This document shows, in pieces, positions 45,944-55,499 of a DNA stretch of 64,000 bases. Every line of letters begins with the position of its first letter. Within the stretch, counting starts at the first letter, position 1. The translations under genes were made by a program, and so were the position numbers. The DNA comes from Pseudomonas violetae. Lineage in GTDB: Bacteria > Pseudomonadota > Gammaproteobacteria > Pseudomonadales > Pseudomonadaceae. The notes below the pieces were generated by a model. It made no database searches. It was given only the letters and a program-made list of their open reading frames with translations, and was not told the DNA's origin. The DNA is taken from contig NZ_JAKNRW010000003.1 in assembly GCF_023072615.1 (NCBI RefSeq), positions 409,870 through 473,869 of the forward strand, given 5' to 3'.

Positions 45944-48136
45944 TCAAAAAGTCTGCCCCAGGTTCAGGTACACCGCTTGCTCATCCGCATCGTTGAACCC
46001 ATAACTGAAGTTCAGCGGCCCCAGGGGCGTGTCAAAGCCAATAAATACGCTGGCCGCATTGATGTATCCACTGTCGAACTCGTTGTCGTTGTTCCACGCC
46101 CGACCTCGTTCCAGCGACCCGCCGGCATACAGCGGAAAATCCAGCGGCAGGTACGAGCGCGGTGTCAGGCGCCGATAGTAAACGGCGCGCATCAGGCTGA
46201 TGTTCTGTCCGGAAATCGCATCCTCCCTGAATCCTGATAACTGCCGTGCTCCGCCGAGAAGGAAGCTCGAAGTCACCACATTGGCGTCGTTGAGCGTACG
46301 GCCGTAGCGGCCGCCGAGAATGAACGTGTCCGGGCCGTTGCTGAGGGCCTTGTCCAGTGCGATTTCCCATTGCCGATAGCGATTGTCCGAGCCCAGGCCG
46401 GGTTCGTACTGCCGAAAGGCCAGGGCGAAGTCCTCACCTTCATGGGGGAAGTAGACGTTATCCAGTGAATCGAACGAATACTTCATTTCATAAAACCCCT
46501 CGTTGAAGCTTTCGCTGGGTAGATCCTGCTCGCCAATGCGCACGTCCGCCTTGCCCCAAGCTTCGCCAACACCCAGGCGTACTTCGCCGCTGTTGCCGAT
46601 CTGGCGACCTACATTCAGGCCGAAGCCGTAGCGTTCAACCCGGTATTGGGCGATCGGATCATTGTCCAGGGTGGCTTCGACGTTTTGTGCGTCGAAAGCG
46701 GCGTAGGGCGCAATGAAATATCGCGAACCGACATCCAGTGGCTGGTAAAACTCGCTGTAGAGCTCCTGGCGATCACCGATCTGCGCGCGGGTCAACCATT
46801 CGGCACCAAGGCGGTTGATGCCGTTGACGCGGTAACTGGCGCCCAGGTTGAACGCACTGTCGCCGCGCATATCGTCGGAGAGATTCAAGCCCAGCCGCAG
46901 GTAGTCTGTGCCGCTGCGCTTGCCGCGGGCACTGATGATCAGGGTGTGATCATTTCCCTTGTGGGCGACTCGATACTGCACTTGCTCGAAGTAGTCCAGC
47001 CCGTACAAGGTGCCCATATCGGTTTGCAGGCGGCCCAGGTCCAGTGGCTGACCGATGTGCTGGCGAATGTAATACCGAATCACGTCATCACCGACTTTCG
47101 AGTCGTTCTCGACCTTGATCGCGCTAATGATTGGCGTGCGTTCACTCGGCGCACGGGCGGCGCTCAACTCGGTATCCAGCGGCTGCGAGGGCTTGAGGTT
47201 CGCCAGGCGTGCATCGAGCATCTTCGTTGCGCGATAGCCTGCATCGATCATTTCTTCGGCGCGACCAAAGTCGGTAACCCCGAAACTCGCCAGTGACGGC
47301 TGGATCAATATGTCGTCCTTGTGCAAGGCGGCAAGCTGTTCTTCGGAATTGCGGCGGGTCATCAGGGTGATCGACTGGTTCAGCACGTCGACCACGGTGG
47401 TCAGTTGCTTGCGGTTGCGCAGAGGCGTGCCGATGTCGACCACGATCGCCACATCGACCCCCATCTCCCTGGCCACATCCAGCGGGATGTTATCGGTCAT
47501 GCCGCCGTCCACCAGCAGGCGGCCATCCAGTTCAACAGGGGCGAACACAGCCGGGATCGACATGCTCGCGCGAATTACCTGGGGCAGGTGACCCTTGCGA
47601 AACACCACCTTGTCGCCGCTGGCAATGTCTGTGGCAACGGCGCGGAAGGGAATGGGCAGCTTGTCAAAGTCCCGGGTGTCACTGGCGTGGGCCAGCAGGC
47701 TTTCCAGCATCAGGGCGAGGTTCTGGCCCTGGATCACCCCCAGCGGCAAGCCGAGGCTGCCGTCGTCGCGAAAACTGAGCTGCTGCTTCACCAGGAAGTC
47801 GCGATCATCCTGCTTGCGCCGGAACGGCACGTCGGCCCTGGGCGGCGCATCCGACAACGCCTGCTGCCAGTCAATATTGAGGGCAAGCTTTTGCAGCTCA
47901 TCAATCTTGTAGCCGGAGGCGTAAAGCCCACCGACCACGGCGCCCATGCTGGTGCCGGCGATGGCATCGATCTGGATGCCTTGCTCCTCCAGTGCCTTGA
48001 GTACGCCGATGTGCGCCAGCCCCCGGGCCGCGCCACCGGATAGCACCAGACCGACTTTCGGTCGAGGGGGCTCGACGGCCTGGACGGCGATGGGCAGCAA
48101 GCACAGCAACAGGCAGGACAGAAGATGGCGCATCAT
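45944..48136 (-). CDS. plpD: PlpD, patatin-like phospholipase type Vd autotransporter
   Basis: This 730-residue protein has a signal peptide, an N-terminal patatin lipase domain, a POTRA-like linker and a C-terminal 16-strand barrel that places the lipase at the cell surface. The oxyanion loop is GGAARG (34-39), the nucleophile elbow GTSMG gives Ser63, and DGG gives Asp210, so the catalytic dyad is complete. The C-terminus ends NLGQTF, the aromatic end of an outer-membrane barrel. It matches PlpD of P. aeruginosa in architecture and gene neighbourhood. Confidence 0.92.
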   Translation of the reverse strand: MMRHLLSCLLLCLLPIAVQAVEPPRPKVGLVLSGGAARGLAHIGVLKALEEQGIQIDAIAGTSMGAVVGGLYASGYKIDELQKLALNIDWQQALSDAPPRADVPFRRKQDDRDFLVKQQLSFRDDGSLGLPLGVIQGQNLALMLESLLAHASDTRDFDKLPIPFRAVATDIASGDKVVFRKGHLPQVIRASMSIPAVFAPVELDGRLLVDGGMTDNIPLDVAREMGVDVAIVVDIGTPLRNRKQLTTVVDVLNQSITLMTRRNSEEQLAALHKDDILIQPSLASFGVTDFGRAEEMIDAGYRATKMLDARLANLKPSQPLDTELSAARAPSERTPIISAIKVENDSKVGDDVIRYYIRQHIGQPLDLGRLQTDMGTLYGLDYFEQVQYRVAHKGNDHTLIISARGKRSGTDYLRLGLNLSDDMRGDSAFNLGASYRVNGINRLGAEWLTRAQIGDRQELYSEFYQPLDVGSRYFIAPYAAFDAQNVEATLDNDPIAQYRVERYGFGLNVGRQIGNSGEVRLGVGEAWGKADVRIGEQDLPSESFNEGFYEMKYSFDSLDNVYFPHEGEDFALAFRQYEPGLGSDNRYRQWEIALDKALSNGPDTFILGGRYGRTLNDANVVTSSFLLGGARQLSGFREDAISGQNISLMRAVYYRRLTPRSYLPLDFPLYAGGSLERGRAWNNDNEFDSGYINAASVFIGFDTPLGPLNFSYGFNDADEQAVYLNLGQTF

Positions 48137-48203
48137 GAATCTCGGGACCAGCGAAAAAGGTCGCTATTATAGCGGCGCCCCTTGCCTCTGGAGTCTCCTC
48201 AAT

Positions 48204-48491
48204 ATGCCTGCCAGCAAACCGGAAATTGTCATCACTTATTGCACCCAGTGCCAGTGGTTGCTGCGCGCAGCCTGGCTGGCCCAGGAACTGCTAAGCACCT
48301 TTGGTGACGACCTGGGCAAAGTGTCGCTGGTGCCCGGCACGGGCGGGGTATTCCATATATTTTGTGACGAGGTGCAACTTTGGGAGCGCAAGAGTGACGG
48401 CGGCTTTCCCGAGGCCAAGGTGCTCAAGCAGCGGGTTCGGGATCAGATTGATCCCGACCGCGACCTGGGTCACAACGATCGCACTCAGTGA
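48204..48491 (+). CDS. SelT/SelW/SelH-family thioredoxin-like protein
   Basis: This 95-residue protein of the Rdx family has a CxxC redox motif (YCTQCQW, residues 12-18) where eukaryotic relatives carry selenocysteine. Later PGTGGVFHIFCDEVQLWERKSDGGFPEAKVLKQRVRD is family-typical. The reaction is probably thiol redox exchange, unproven. The ATG at 48204 is preceded by GGAG. Its stop codon overlaps that of the convergent transporter gene by 7 bases. Confidence 0.85.
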   Translation: MPASKPEIVITYCTQCQWLLRAAWLAQELLSTFGDDLGKVSLVPGTGGVFHIFCDEVQLWERKSDGGFPEAKVLKQRVRDQIDPDRDLGHNDRTQ

Positions 48492-49378
48492 GAGGCAGCC
48501 TCTGCGGCTACGGTTTTCTTGCCTGGCCCGCCGGCAAGACGGCTGGAGACCACAATGGCCACGATGATCAGCGCGCCGCCGAGCAGCATGCGCAGGGTGG
48601 GATTTTCGTTGAACAGCAGCCAGGCCAGGGTGATGCCGTAGACCGGTTCCATGGCGAACACCACGGCGGCGGTTCGCGCCTTGATCACCGCCAAGCTGGC
48701 GACGAACAAACTGTGAGCAACACCGGTGCAAAAAATCCCGAGCAGGCTGATCCACAACCAGTCGAGGGCTCGCACTTCACTCAGTTGTGGCGCGGCCACC
48801 GGCAGCAGGCACAGGGCGACCACCACGTTCTGGCACAGGGCGGCCTGCACCGGCGGAATCCGTGCCGAGCTGGCGCGGTTAGTCAGCGACAACAAGGCGA
48901 ATAGCAAACCTGAACCCACTGCCCACAGCAGGCCGGTGGTGGCGCCGCTGGCGAGGTCGAAGTCCGGTGTGACCAGCACCAAACCGATACTCACCAGTAC
49001 CACCAGGAGCATTTCATTGGCGCGAATCCGCTCGCGGAAGATCAGGCCTTCGAGGATCACGGTAAAAGCCGGGAAACTGGCGAATCCCAAAGTCGCAATC
49101 GCTACGCCCGCAATCTTCACCGCGATGAAAAAGCTCACCCAATGCCCGGCCAGCAGCACACCGCTGAGTAACAGCCGGCGCCAATCCACGGCTTCGAGTT
49201 GCTGCCAGCGGGTAGCACTGGCGAACCGTGCAAAGACCGCCAGGGCGAGTACGGCGAAAGCGGCGCGACCAAAGACGATCACCGCCGGGGAGGCTGCCGC
49301 GAGTTTGCCGAACACGCCGGTCAGGCCGAACATCAGTGCGCCGATATGCAAGGCGCCAAGGGCGGTACGGGGAGTCAT
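48485..49378 (-). CDS. EamA-family (DMT) transporter
   Basis: This 297-residue protein has ten predicted helices in two EamA repeats, from LGALHIGALMFGLTGVFGKLAAASP onward, with GVLLAGHWVSFFIAVKIAGVAIATL and later FAMEPVYGITLAWLLFNENPTL, a C-terminal family motif. It probably exports a metabolite. The ATG has AAGGA upstream. It follows an AraC regulator gene on the same strand by 67 bases; the regulator may control it. Confidence 0.87.
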   Translation of the reverse strand: MTPRTALGALHIGALMFGLTGVFGKLAAASPAVIVFGRAAFAVLALAVFARFASATRWQQLEAVDWRRLLLSGVLLAGHWVSFFIAVKIAGVAIATLGFASFPAFTVILEGLIFRERIRANEMLLVVLVSIGLVLVTPDFDLASGATTGLLWAVGSGLLFALLSLTNRASSARIPPVQAALCQNVVVALCLLPVAAPQLSEVRALDWLWISLLGIFCTGVAHSLFVASLAVIKARTAAVVFAMEPVYGITLAWLLFNENPTLRMLLGGALIIVAIVVSSRLAGGPGKKTVAAEAASH

Positions 49379-49445
49379 TGCAGATCCTTGATCGTTGTAT
49401 TGAACTCATTGGATCGCACAACGGCCAGCCGCGTCTGTCGCCAGA

Positions 49446-50210
49446 CTAGCGTCTTTTGTCGCCGGCCTCGCGCCGCAATTTTCCCGGAGAGGCGCCGAAT
49501 TCGCGCAGCACCGCTGCGGCGAACGCGCTTTGGGAGCTGTAGCCGACCCGGCTGGCGATTTCGCCGATGGGCAGCACCGTGTCGCGCAACAGCTCGACAG
49601 CCCGGTGCAGACGACGGCTGCGGATATAATCCATCGGCGTTTGCCCGCATTCAGCGACGAAGCGTGCATGCAGGCGGGCGCTCGACAAATCGGCGATGCG
49701 GGCGAGGTCAGCGACCTGCAGGGGATAGGCCGCGTGCTGGTCGATATGCGCGTTCAACGCCGCATAGGGCAGGCGCCGCCTGCCCATAACCTCGGGCTTA
49801 ACGTTGTTGAGACTGGCCAGCAGCAGTACGGCGCCCTGCTGCGCGATCAGCGGGTCGTTGACCTGGCTGCCCGCCAGCCAGCTCACCAACTGGCTTTGTC
49901 CGGCATCGAGAGGCAGGCGTCCGGCGCTGTCGAGCAGGCGTCGGCTGGCGTCGGCATGATCCCCCAGGGACTGTGCCACCCATTGATCGCCCGGTATATC
50001 CAGCACCAGGCAGCGGCTGCCATTGGCACTGTTGCAAGCGTGATGAAAGCCGGAAGGCACCACGACAAAACTCTGCTGGATCACCTGGCTGCCATGCCCC
50101 CCCACCTCGAAATCCAGCGCACCCGACAACCCGAACACCAGCTGCGCATGGTCGTGACTGTGGATGATCAGGTCCTTGGTGTATTGGCGAAGCGTGAGGG
50201 TCGGTCTCAT
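49446..50210 (-). CDS. AraC-family regulator with cupin sensor domain
   Basis: This 254-residue regulator has an N-terminal cupin-like sensor (SHDHAQLVFGLSGALDFEVGG, QSFVVVPSGFHH) and a C-terminal pair of helix-turn-helix motifs (LQVADLARIADLSSARLHARFVAECGQTPMDYIRSRRLHRAVELLRDTVLPIGEIASRVGYSSQSAFAAAVLREFGASP). The ATG at 50210 begins the cupin part; the upstream in-frame extension has no domain. It likely regulates the adjacent EamA transporter. Ligand unknown. Confidence 0.87.
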   Translation of the reverse strand: MRPTLTLRQYTKDLIIHSHDHAQLVFGLSGALDFEVGGHGSQVIQQSFVVVPSGFHHACNSANGSRCLVLDIPGDQWVAQSLGDHADASRRLLDSAGRLPLDAGQSQLVSWLAGSQVNDPLIAQQGAVLLLASLNNVKPEVMGRRRLPYAALNAHIDQHAAYPLQVADLARIADLSSARLHARFVAECGQTPMDYIRSRRLHRAVELLRDTVLPIGEIASRVGYSSQSAFAAAVLREFGASPGKLRREAGDKRR

Positions 50211-50345
50211 CGCAGGTCTCCCGGGCAAGGTGGGTATTCTACACCGCGCTGGCGGCCCGGCGCTGTCACAGGACTGACGCGTCACTGTCATGGGCGATTC
50301 ACTCGCCCGGCGCACAGTTGCACAAACCATTGTGGAGGGTTGCCC

Positions 50346-51161
50346 ATGACCAGTGCCGAGCTCGCCAAACCCGGTCGCAAGCAGCGAGTACGGACCTTGT
50401 GGATTTCCGACGTGCATCTGGGCACCCGGGACTGCCAGGCCGAGCACTTAAGCAAATTTCTCAAGGGCTACCACGCCGACCAGGTATACCTGGTCGGCGA
50501 CATCATCGATGGCTGGAAGCTGCGCAGCGGCATGTACTGGCCCCAGGCGCACACCAATGTCATCCGCCGCCTGCTGACCATGAGCAAGCGCGGCACCGAG
50601 GTGATCTACGTCACCGGCAACCACGATGAATTCCTGCGCCGATACTCGAAGTTGATCCTGGGGAATATCCAGTTGGTCGACGAGGCGGTGCACGTCACGG
50701 CGGACGGTCGGCATCTGCTGGTCATCCATGGCGACCAGTTCGATGTGATCACCCGTTACCACCGCTGGCTGGCGTTTCTGGGGGACTCAGCCTACGAATT
50801 CACCCTGACGCTGAACCGCTGGCTCAATCACTGGCGCGCCCGCTATGGTTATGGGTACTGGTCGTTGTCGGCTTACCTCAAGCACAAGGTGAAAACCGCA
50901 GTCAGTTTTATCAGTGACTTCGAGGAGGCCATCGCCCACGAGTGTGTGAAGCGCGGGTTGCACGGAGTGGTGTGCGGGCATATTCACCACGCCGAGATTC
51001 GTCGTGTGGGCGGGGTGGACTACCTTAATTGCGGGGATTGGGTGGAGTCGTGCACGGCGCTGATCGAGCACTGGGACGGGTCGATCGAGTTGTATCGGTT
51101 GGCGGATGCGCAGGCGCGGGAGGCGCAGATGAGGACGGAGAAGGTGGCTGAGCCTGCCTGA
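50346..51161 (+). CDS. LpxH-like metallophosphoesterase
   Basis: This 271-residue enzyme resembles UDP-2,3-diacylglucosamine diphosphatase. The calcineurin-like metal sites are intact: SDVHLG, GDIIDGW, GNHDE, HGDQFD and GHIHHAE. A helical insertion (YHRWLAFLGDSAYEFTLTLNRWLNHWRARYGYG) covers the catalytic face, as in the LpxH group. It is longer than the essential LpxH of about 240 residues, so it may be a paralogue with another lipid or nucleotide-sugar substrate. The ATG at 50346 has GGAGGG upstream; an extension to 49530 is spurious. Confidence 0.82.
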   Translation: MTSAELAKPGRKQRVRTLWISDVHLGTRDCQAEHLSKFLKGYHADQVYLVGDIIDGWKLRSGMYWPQAHTNVIRRLLTMSKRGTEVIYVTGNHDEFLRRYSKLILGNIQLVDEAVHVTADGRHLLVIHGDQFDVITRYHRWLAFLGDSAYEFTLTLNRWLNHWRARYGYGYWSLSAYLKHKVKTAVSFISDFEEAIAHECVKRGLHGVVCGHIHHAEIRRVGGVDYLNCGDWVESCTALIEHWDGSIELYRLADAQAREAQMRTEKVAEPA

Positions 51162-51167
51162 GATCAA

Positions 51168-51204
51168 GATCAAAAGATCGTCCGCACGCTGCGATCTTTT
51201 GATC
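51168..51204. terminator. convergent terminator-like hairpin
   Basis: GATCAAAAGATCG (51168-51180) and CGATCTTTTGATC (51192-51204) form a perfect 13-bp stem with an 11-base loop. It lies between two convergent genes and touches the end of the HD-domain gene. Confidence 0.75.
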
Positions 51205-51795
51205 TCAGGTTGGCGCATGCTCCTGCATCGCAGCCTTGTAGATCGAGTTCTTCGGCTGCGCAAACAGGCGCTCCATCATTGGCTCAAAGAAACTCAGCGG
51301 CAGCGTATCGTAGGCGGGGTCAAACGCCGCCGCATCGTATTTGGCGCAGAATTCGATGGTCGCCTGAAACTGCGGATGACCGCTGAACTGCTCGCGCAGA
51401 TGCCGGTCCATCCCCAGGTGATGAAAAAAGTAGTAACCCTGGAATATCCCGTGTTTTTCAACCATCCACAAATTCTCGGCGCTGACGAATGGCTTGAGGA
51501 TCGCCGCAGCAATGTCCGGATGGTTGTAAGAGCCCAGCGTGTCACCAATGTCATGCAACAGCGCACACACCACATATTCCTCATCACGGCCATCGCGCCA
51601 GGCGCGGGTTGCGGTTTGCAGTGAGTGGGTCAAACGGTCCACGGGAAAGCCGCCAAAGTCACCCTCCAGCAACTTCAGGTGCGCCACGATTCGAATTGGC
51701 AACTGCCGTGCGTAAGCGCTGAAATCGGCAGCGATGATCGCCCAGTCTTCCTGGGTGCCGTCCTGCATGTGGGTGAAACGGGCATTGGCGTTCAT
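51205..51795 (-). CDS. HD-domain protein
   Basis: This 196-residue protein has an HD metal-binding domain: H in LTHSLQTATRAWRDG, HD in ALLHDIGD (residues 79-86), and a later His/Asp in EKHGIFQGYYFFHHLGMD. The mix resembles HD oxygenases such as PhnZ/MIOX more than simple nucleotidases; this is a suggestion only. The protein is cytoplasmic. The Mpo1-like gene lies upstream on the same strand, 27 bases away, so they could form an operon. Confidence 0.75.
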   Translation of the reverse strand: MNANARFTHMQDGTQEDWAIIAADFSAYARQLPIRIVAHLKLLEGDFGGFPVDRLTHSLQTATRAWRDGRDEEYVVCALLHDIGDTLGSYNHPDIAAAILKPFVSAENLWMVEKHGIFQGYYFFHHLGMDRHLREQFSGHPQFQATIEFCAKYDAAAFDPAYDTLPLSFFEPMMERLFAQPKNSIYKAAMQEHAPT

Positions 51796-51822
51796 CGGTT
51801 TTCCTCGAGTGGCGGGCGATAC

Positions 51823-52134
51823 CTAGAACGGCACGCGACCCAGGATCATGTCGCGGTACATGACGAAGTCGCCGAGCAGGCTGTAAAACGGATGCTGGAA
51901 GGTCGCGGGGCGATTTTTCTCGAAAAAGAAATGGCCGGCCCAGGCGAAGCTGTAACCGGCCAGTGGCAGGCTCAGCAGTAACAGCCAGGCGCCGTTGCCG
52001 ATAGCCATGGCCAGAATGAAAATAACCAGTGTGGTGCCAATGAAGTGCAATCGTCGGCAGGTACTGTCACTGTGTTCGCTGAGGTAATACGGGTAGAACT
52101 CAGCGAAACTGTTGAAACGTTTGATGTTTTCCAC
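51823..52134 (-). CDS. Mpo1-like (DUF962) membrane protein
   Basis: This 103-residue protein matches the Mpo1/YGL010w family, which includes fatty-acid alpha-dioxygenases with Fe-binding histidines. Here FAEFYPYYLSEHSDSTCRRLHFIGTTL carries the family's H(x)nH region, and two helices follow (VIFILAMAIGNGAWLLLLSLPLAGYSFAWAGH). The start is GTG at 52134, with AAGAGA upstream and the family domain directly after; an ATG at 52215 would add 27 unrelated residues. Activity is inferred from family. Confidence 0.72.
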   Translation of the reverse strand: MENIKRFNSFAEFYPYYLSEHSDSTCRRLHFIGTTLVIFILAMAIGNGAWLLLLSLPLAGYSFAWAGHFFFEKNRPATFQHPFYSLLGDFVMYRDMILGRVPF

Positions 52135-52295
52135 GACCGCGATCTCTTTGATTATTGTTCTGGCGCCAAGTTGTTCTGCGGCTAGCTTATTTAAGTCTAG
52201 AGTGATCATTGGCATCAGCCAGTGACAATAGGCGCCACTTTAGTATCCTTCGGTAAACCCGCCGCCGTAGACGGCTCACCAAGACAGTAAACGCC

Positions 52296-53357
52296 ATGAG
52301 CGAACGAACGACTTCTGCAAGTTGGGCAATGGGTATTGTCAAGGCGCTGGAAATGGACGGCCTGGATTGTCAGGTTCTGTTCAGGCAGCTGGGGCTGGAC
52401 TACGCGTCCCTGAATGACCCGGATGCGCGCTTTACCCAGGACTCCATGACACGACTGTGGCAGCGTGCAGTCGAGCTATCGGGTAACCCGGCGATCGGTC
52501 TGAACATGGGCAAGGTAGTGCGGCCAGCTTCTTTTCATGTGGCGGGCTACGCCTTGATGTCGAGCCAGACCCTGGTCGAAGGTTTTCAGCGGTTGGTGCG
52601 CTATCAACGGATCATCGCCGAAAGTGCCGACCTGAGTTTTCGCCTGCTGGACGAGGGTTACGCACTGATTCTGACGGTGCATGGCGACCATTTGCCGCCG
52701 ACCCGGCAAAGTGCCGAGGCCTCACTGGCCTGTGCCCTGGGGTTGTGCAACTGGCTGACCGGACGCACCCTGCAACCACGCAAGGTGATGTTCCAGGGTG
52801 ACCAGCCCGTCAACCTTGAGCCCTACACCCAAACATTCCACGCCCCGCTGGTATTCAGCGCGGTCTATGACGCGCTGATCTTCGAGCGCGCCGACATGGA
52901 AGCACCGCTGCCCACTGCCAATGAGGCGATGGCGCTGTTGCATGATCGCTTCGCCGGCGAATACCTGGCGCGGTTTTCTGAAAGCCGTGTCACCCACAAG
53001 GCGCGACAGGTGTTGTGCCGGCTGCTGCCGCAGGGCGAACCCAAGCGCGACACCGTGGCGCAGACGCTACACCTGTCACAGCGCACCTTGCAGCGCCGAT
53101 TACAGGAAGAGGGCACCAGTTTCCAGGCCTTGCTCGACGATACCCGTCGCGAAATGGCCGAGCAGTATCTGGCTCAGCCCAATATGACACTGCTGGAAAC
53201 CGCCTACTTGCTGGGTTTTGCCGACCCCAGCAACTTTTTTCGCGCGTTCCGCCGCTGGTTTAACGCCACGCCGGGCGAATACCGGGCGCGGTTGACGGGG
53301 GCTCCTGCGCCAGTCAATGACGCCAAAACGCCGGAATACACAACACAAACACCGTGA
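52296..53357 (+). CDS. AraC-family regulator, OruR/ArgR-like N-terminus
   Basis: This 353-residue regulator has the Arabinose_bd-type N-terminal domain (IVKALEMDGLDCQVLFRQLGLDYASLNDPDARFTQDSMTRLWQRAVELSGNPAIGLNMG) and a C-terminal AraC helix-turn-helix pair (KRDTVAQTLHLSQRTLQRRLQEEGTSFQALLDDTRREMAEQYL, then LLETAYLLGFADPSNFFRAFRRWFNATPGEYR). Its target is unknown. Its last 44 bases overlap the convergent trkH gene, which is unusual for core genes. Confidence 0.87.
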   Translation: MSERTTSASWAMGIVKALEMDGLDCQVLFRQLGLDYASLNDPDARFTQDSMTRLWQRAVELSGNPAIGLNMGKVVRPASFHVAGYALMSSQTLVEGFQRLVRYQRIIAESADLSFRLLDEGYALILTVHGDHLPPTRQSAEASLACALGLCNWLTGRTLQPRKVMFQGDQPVNLEPYTQTFHAPLVFSAVYDALIFERADMEAPLPTANEAMALLHDRFAGEYLARFSESRVTHKARQVLCRLLPQGEPKRDTVAQTLHLSQRTLQRRLQEEGTSFQALLDDTRREMAEQYLAQPNMTLLETAYLLGFADPSNFFRAFRRWFNATPGEYRARLTGAPAPVNDAKTPEYTTQTP

Positions 53358-54768
53358 TGATTTCGAGTCGGCCCAGCAACATGCCAAATGACAGGATCCA
53401 TTTGGCGGCGTCGGGCAACGTCGCGAAGTTACCCGCAGGACCGATGGTCTCACCCAGCCCTGGGCCGACGCCGGACACCGTGCTGGCCGCGCCCGTCAGC
53501 GCGGTCATCCATTCCACTCCCAGCAGCGACAGCAGCAGGGCGATGACGCAGATGGTGATGGCAAAGAAGAACGAGAAGGTCAGGATCGACCGCACGATTT
53601 CTTCGTCGAGTCGGTGCCCGTTGTACTTCTGCTTGATTACCGCACGCGGGTGAATCAGCTGGTTAAGGTTGGCCTTGAGCAGGATATAGGCAACCTGGAA
53701 GCGGAATATCTTGATGCCGCCAGCGGTCGAGCCCGAGCAGCCACCGACAAAACCCAGGTAGAAGAACAGCATCAGTGAGAAATTGCCCCACAGGCTGTAG
53801 TCCCCCAGGGCAAATCCGGTAGTGGTGACCACCGAGGTCACGTTCAGTGCCACATGGCGCAGGGCCTCCAGCCAGTGCAGCTCGGTGGTCCACCAGTACC
53901 AGGTGCCAAGCACCAGCCAGGTGACGAGTAACATCCCGAGCAAACCCTGAACCTGCTGATCCTTGATCAAGGCCCGCCGATTGCCGCGCAAGGTCGCCAC
54001 GTACAAGGTGAACGGCAGGCTGCCGAGGATCATGATGACGATCGCGACCCAATGCACCGCCGGCTGTGTCCACTTGGCCAGGGATTGGTCGGAGGTCGAG
54101 AAACCGCCGGTGGAAATGGCCGACATCGCATGGTTGATGGCATCGAAGGGACTCATCCCGGCCCACCAGAATGCCAGGCTGCCCAGGATGGTGATGCCGA
54201 CATAGGCTGCAACAATAAGACGCGCCACCATGTGTGAGCGGGGCATGACTTTTTCAGAGCGGTCCGACGATTCAGTCTGGAACAGGCGCATGCCACCGAT
54301 CCGCAGCAACGGCAGAATCGCGACCGCCATGCCGATAAAGCCGATGCCGCCGATCCAGTGCAGCAACGAGCGCCACATCAGGATCCCGGGGGACATATTG
54401 TCCAGGCCATTCAGTACGGTCGCCCCGGTGGCGGTGATGCCCGACATGCTTTCAAAGAATGAGTCGGTGTAGCTGATGTGTTGGGTCAGCAGGAACGGCA
54501 GCGCGGCGAATATGCACACCACCAGCCAGCTGCTGACCGTCAGCAGGTACATGTCCCGGGGGCGCAGGTGCACGTGTTCTGGGCGACCGGGGATGACCAG
54601 GGCCAGGCCGGCGACAAAGGTGATCATGCTCGCCCAAAGAAACGACGGCAGGTCGCCGGTGCGGTCGAAGATCACCAGGGTGGCCATGGGCACGACCATG
54701 GCGATGGCCAGCGTGATCAGGAATATGCCGATGATGAAACCAATAGTCCGTAAGGTCGGCAACGCCAT
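53314..54768 (-). CDS. trkH: TrkH-type potassium uptake channel subunit
   Basis: This 484-residue inner-membrane protein forms the K+ pore of the Trk system, regulated by TrkA. Four pore-loop segments are visible: SGITATGATVLNG, MSAISTGGFSTSD, VTSVVTTTGFALGD and STVSGVGPGLGETIG; the glycines line the selectivity filter. The ATG at 54768 (MALPTLRTIGFIIGIFLI) begins the first helix; the in-frame extension to 54867 is not membrane-like. The 3' end overlaps the AraC gene by 44 bases. Confidence 0.93.
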   Translation of the reverse strand: MALPTLRTIGFIIGIFLITLAIAMVVPMATLVIFDRTGDLPSFLWASMITFVAGLALVIPGRPEHVHLRPRDMYLLTVSSWLVVCIFAALPFLLTQHISYTDSFFESMSGITATGATVLNGLDNMSPGILMWRSLLHWIGGIGFIGMAVAILPLLRIGGMRLFQTESSDRSEKVMPRSHMVARLIVAAYVGITILGSLAFWWAGMSPFDAINHAMSAISTGGFSTSDQSLAKWTQPAVHWVAIVIMILGSLPFTLYVATLRGNRRALIKDQQVQGLLGMLLVTWLVLGTWYWWTTELHWLEALRHVALNVTSVVTTTGFALGDYSLWGNFSLMLFFYLGFVGGCSGSTAGGIKIFRFQVAYILLKANLNQLIHPRAVIKQKYNGHRLDEEIVRSILTFSFFFAITICVIALLLSLLGVEWMTALTGAASTVSGVGPGLGETIGPAGNFATLPDAAKWILSFGMLLGRLEIITVFVLCIPAFWRH

Positions 54769-54890
54769 GAAGTCCGCTCGGGCTGTAATAGGGAAGGGCG
54801 CCATTCTACCTGCGGGGCAGGGCATGTAAACCGCCATCCCTGCGGCAGTTACCGCTAGAATAGCCAAACATTTTTCATTGGAGGTGGCCG

Positions 54891-55457
54891 ATGCAGGCTC
54901 TCGACGTTTTGCTCAACCGGGTTTCCGTTCCACGACTGCTCGAACCGGCGCCGACCGCCGAGCAACGTGAAGTACTGTTTTGCGCTGCCATGCGGGCACC
55001 GGACCACGGCCATTTGCAGCCTTGGCGGTTTCTGACTGTCGAGGGCGCTGCGCGGGAGCAGATGGGCGAGCTACTGGCTGAAGCGGCGAAGTTGCAGGAC
55101 AGCGAAGTGACTGAAGCGGCGGTGGACAAGGCGCGAAATGGGCCGCTGCGAGCACCGCTGGTGGTCGTGGTGATCGCGCGACTGCAGGATCACGTGAAGT
55201 ATCCGAAGTCCGAGCAGATGCTGGCTGCGGGGTGCGCGGCCCATGGCATCTTGCTGGCCGCCTACGCCCAGGGGATTGGCGCGGTGTGGCGCACTGGCGA
55301 TCTGGCGTATTCGCCGCACCTGGCCAAGGGATTGGGTTTGGCTGAAGGGGAGGAGGTCATTGCGTTTCTCTACCTGGGCACGCCACAGAAAGAACCGCGG
55401 GTGGCGGAGAAGGTTGATCTGGCGGAGTTTGTCAGCGCCTGGCCGGGCAAGAGCTGA
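54891..55457 (+). CDS. ydjA: YdjA-type nitroreductase
   Basis: This 188-residue flavoprotein uses FMN and NAD(P)H to reduce nitro or quinone compounds. The FMN site opens with RVSVPRLLEPAPTAEQREVLFCAAMRAPDHGHLQPWRFL (residues 10-48), in which R, S/P and H contact the flavin. Later HGILLAAYAQGIGAVWRTGDLAY and EVIAFLYLGTPQKEP close the domain. The length and motifs match YdjA, the minimal nitroreductase. The ATG at 54891 has GGAGG upstream. Confidence 0.88.
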   Translation: MQALDVLLNRVSVPRLLEPAPTAEQREVLFCAAMRAPDHGHLQPWRFLTVEGAAREQMGELLAEAAKLQDSEVTEAAVDKARNGPLRAPLVVVVIARLQDHVKYPKSEQMLAAGCAAHGILLAAYAQGIGAVWRTGDLAYSPHLAKGLGLAEGEEVIAFLYLGTPQKEPRVAEKVDLAEFVSAWPGKS

Positions 55458-55499
55458 AGACCGAAAGATCGCAGCCTCGTTTCGGCAACACCGCTATCG

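Noticed and set aside
49530..50345. N-terminal extension of the LpxH-like gene
   Set aside because: It runs antisense through the AraC regulator gene and has no phosphoesterase homology; the ATG at 50346 begins the real protein.
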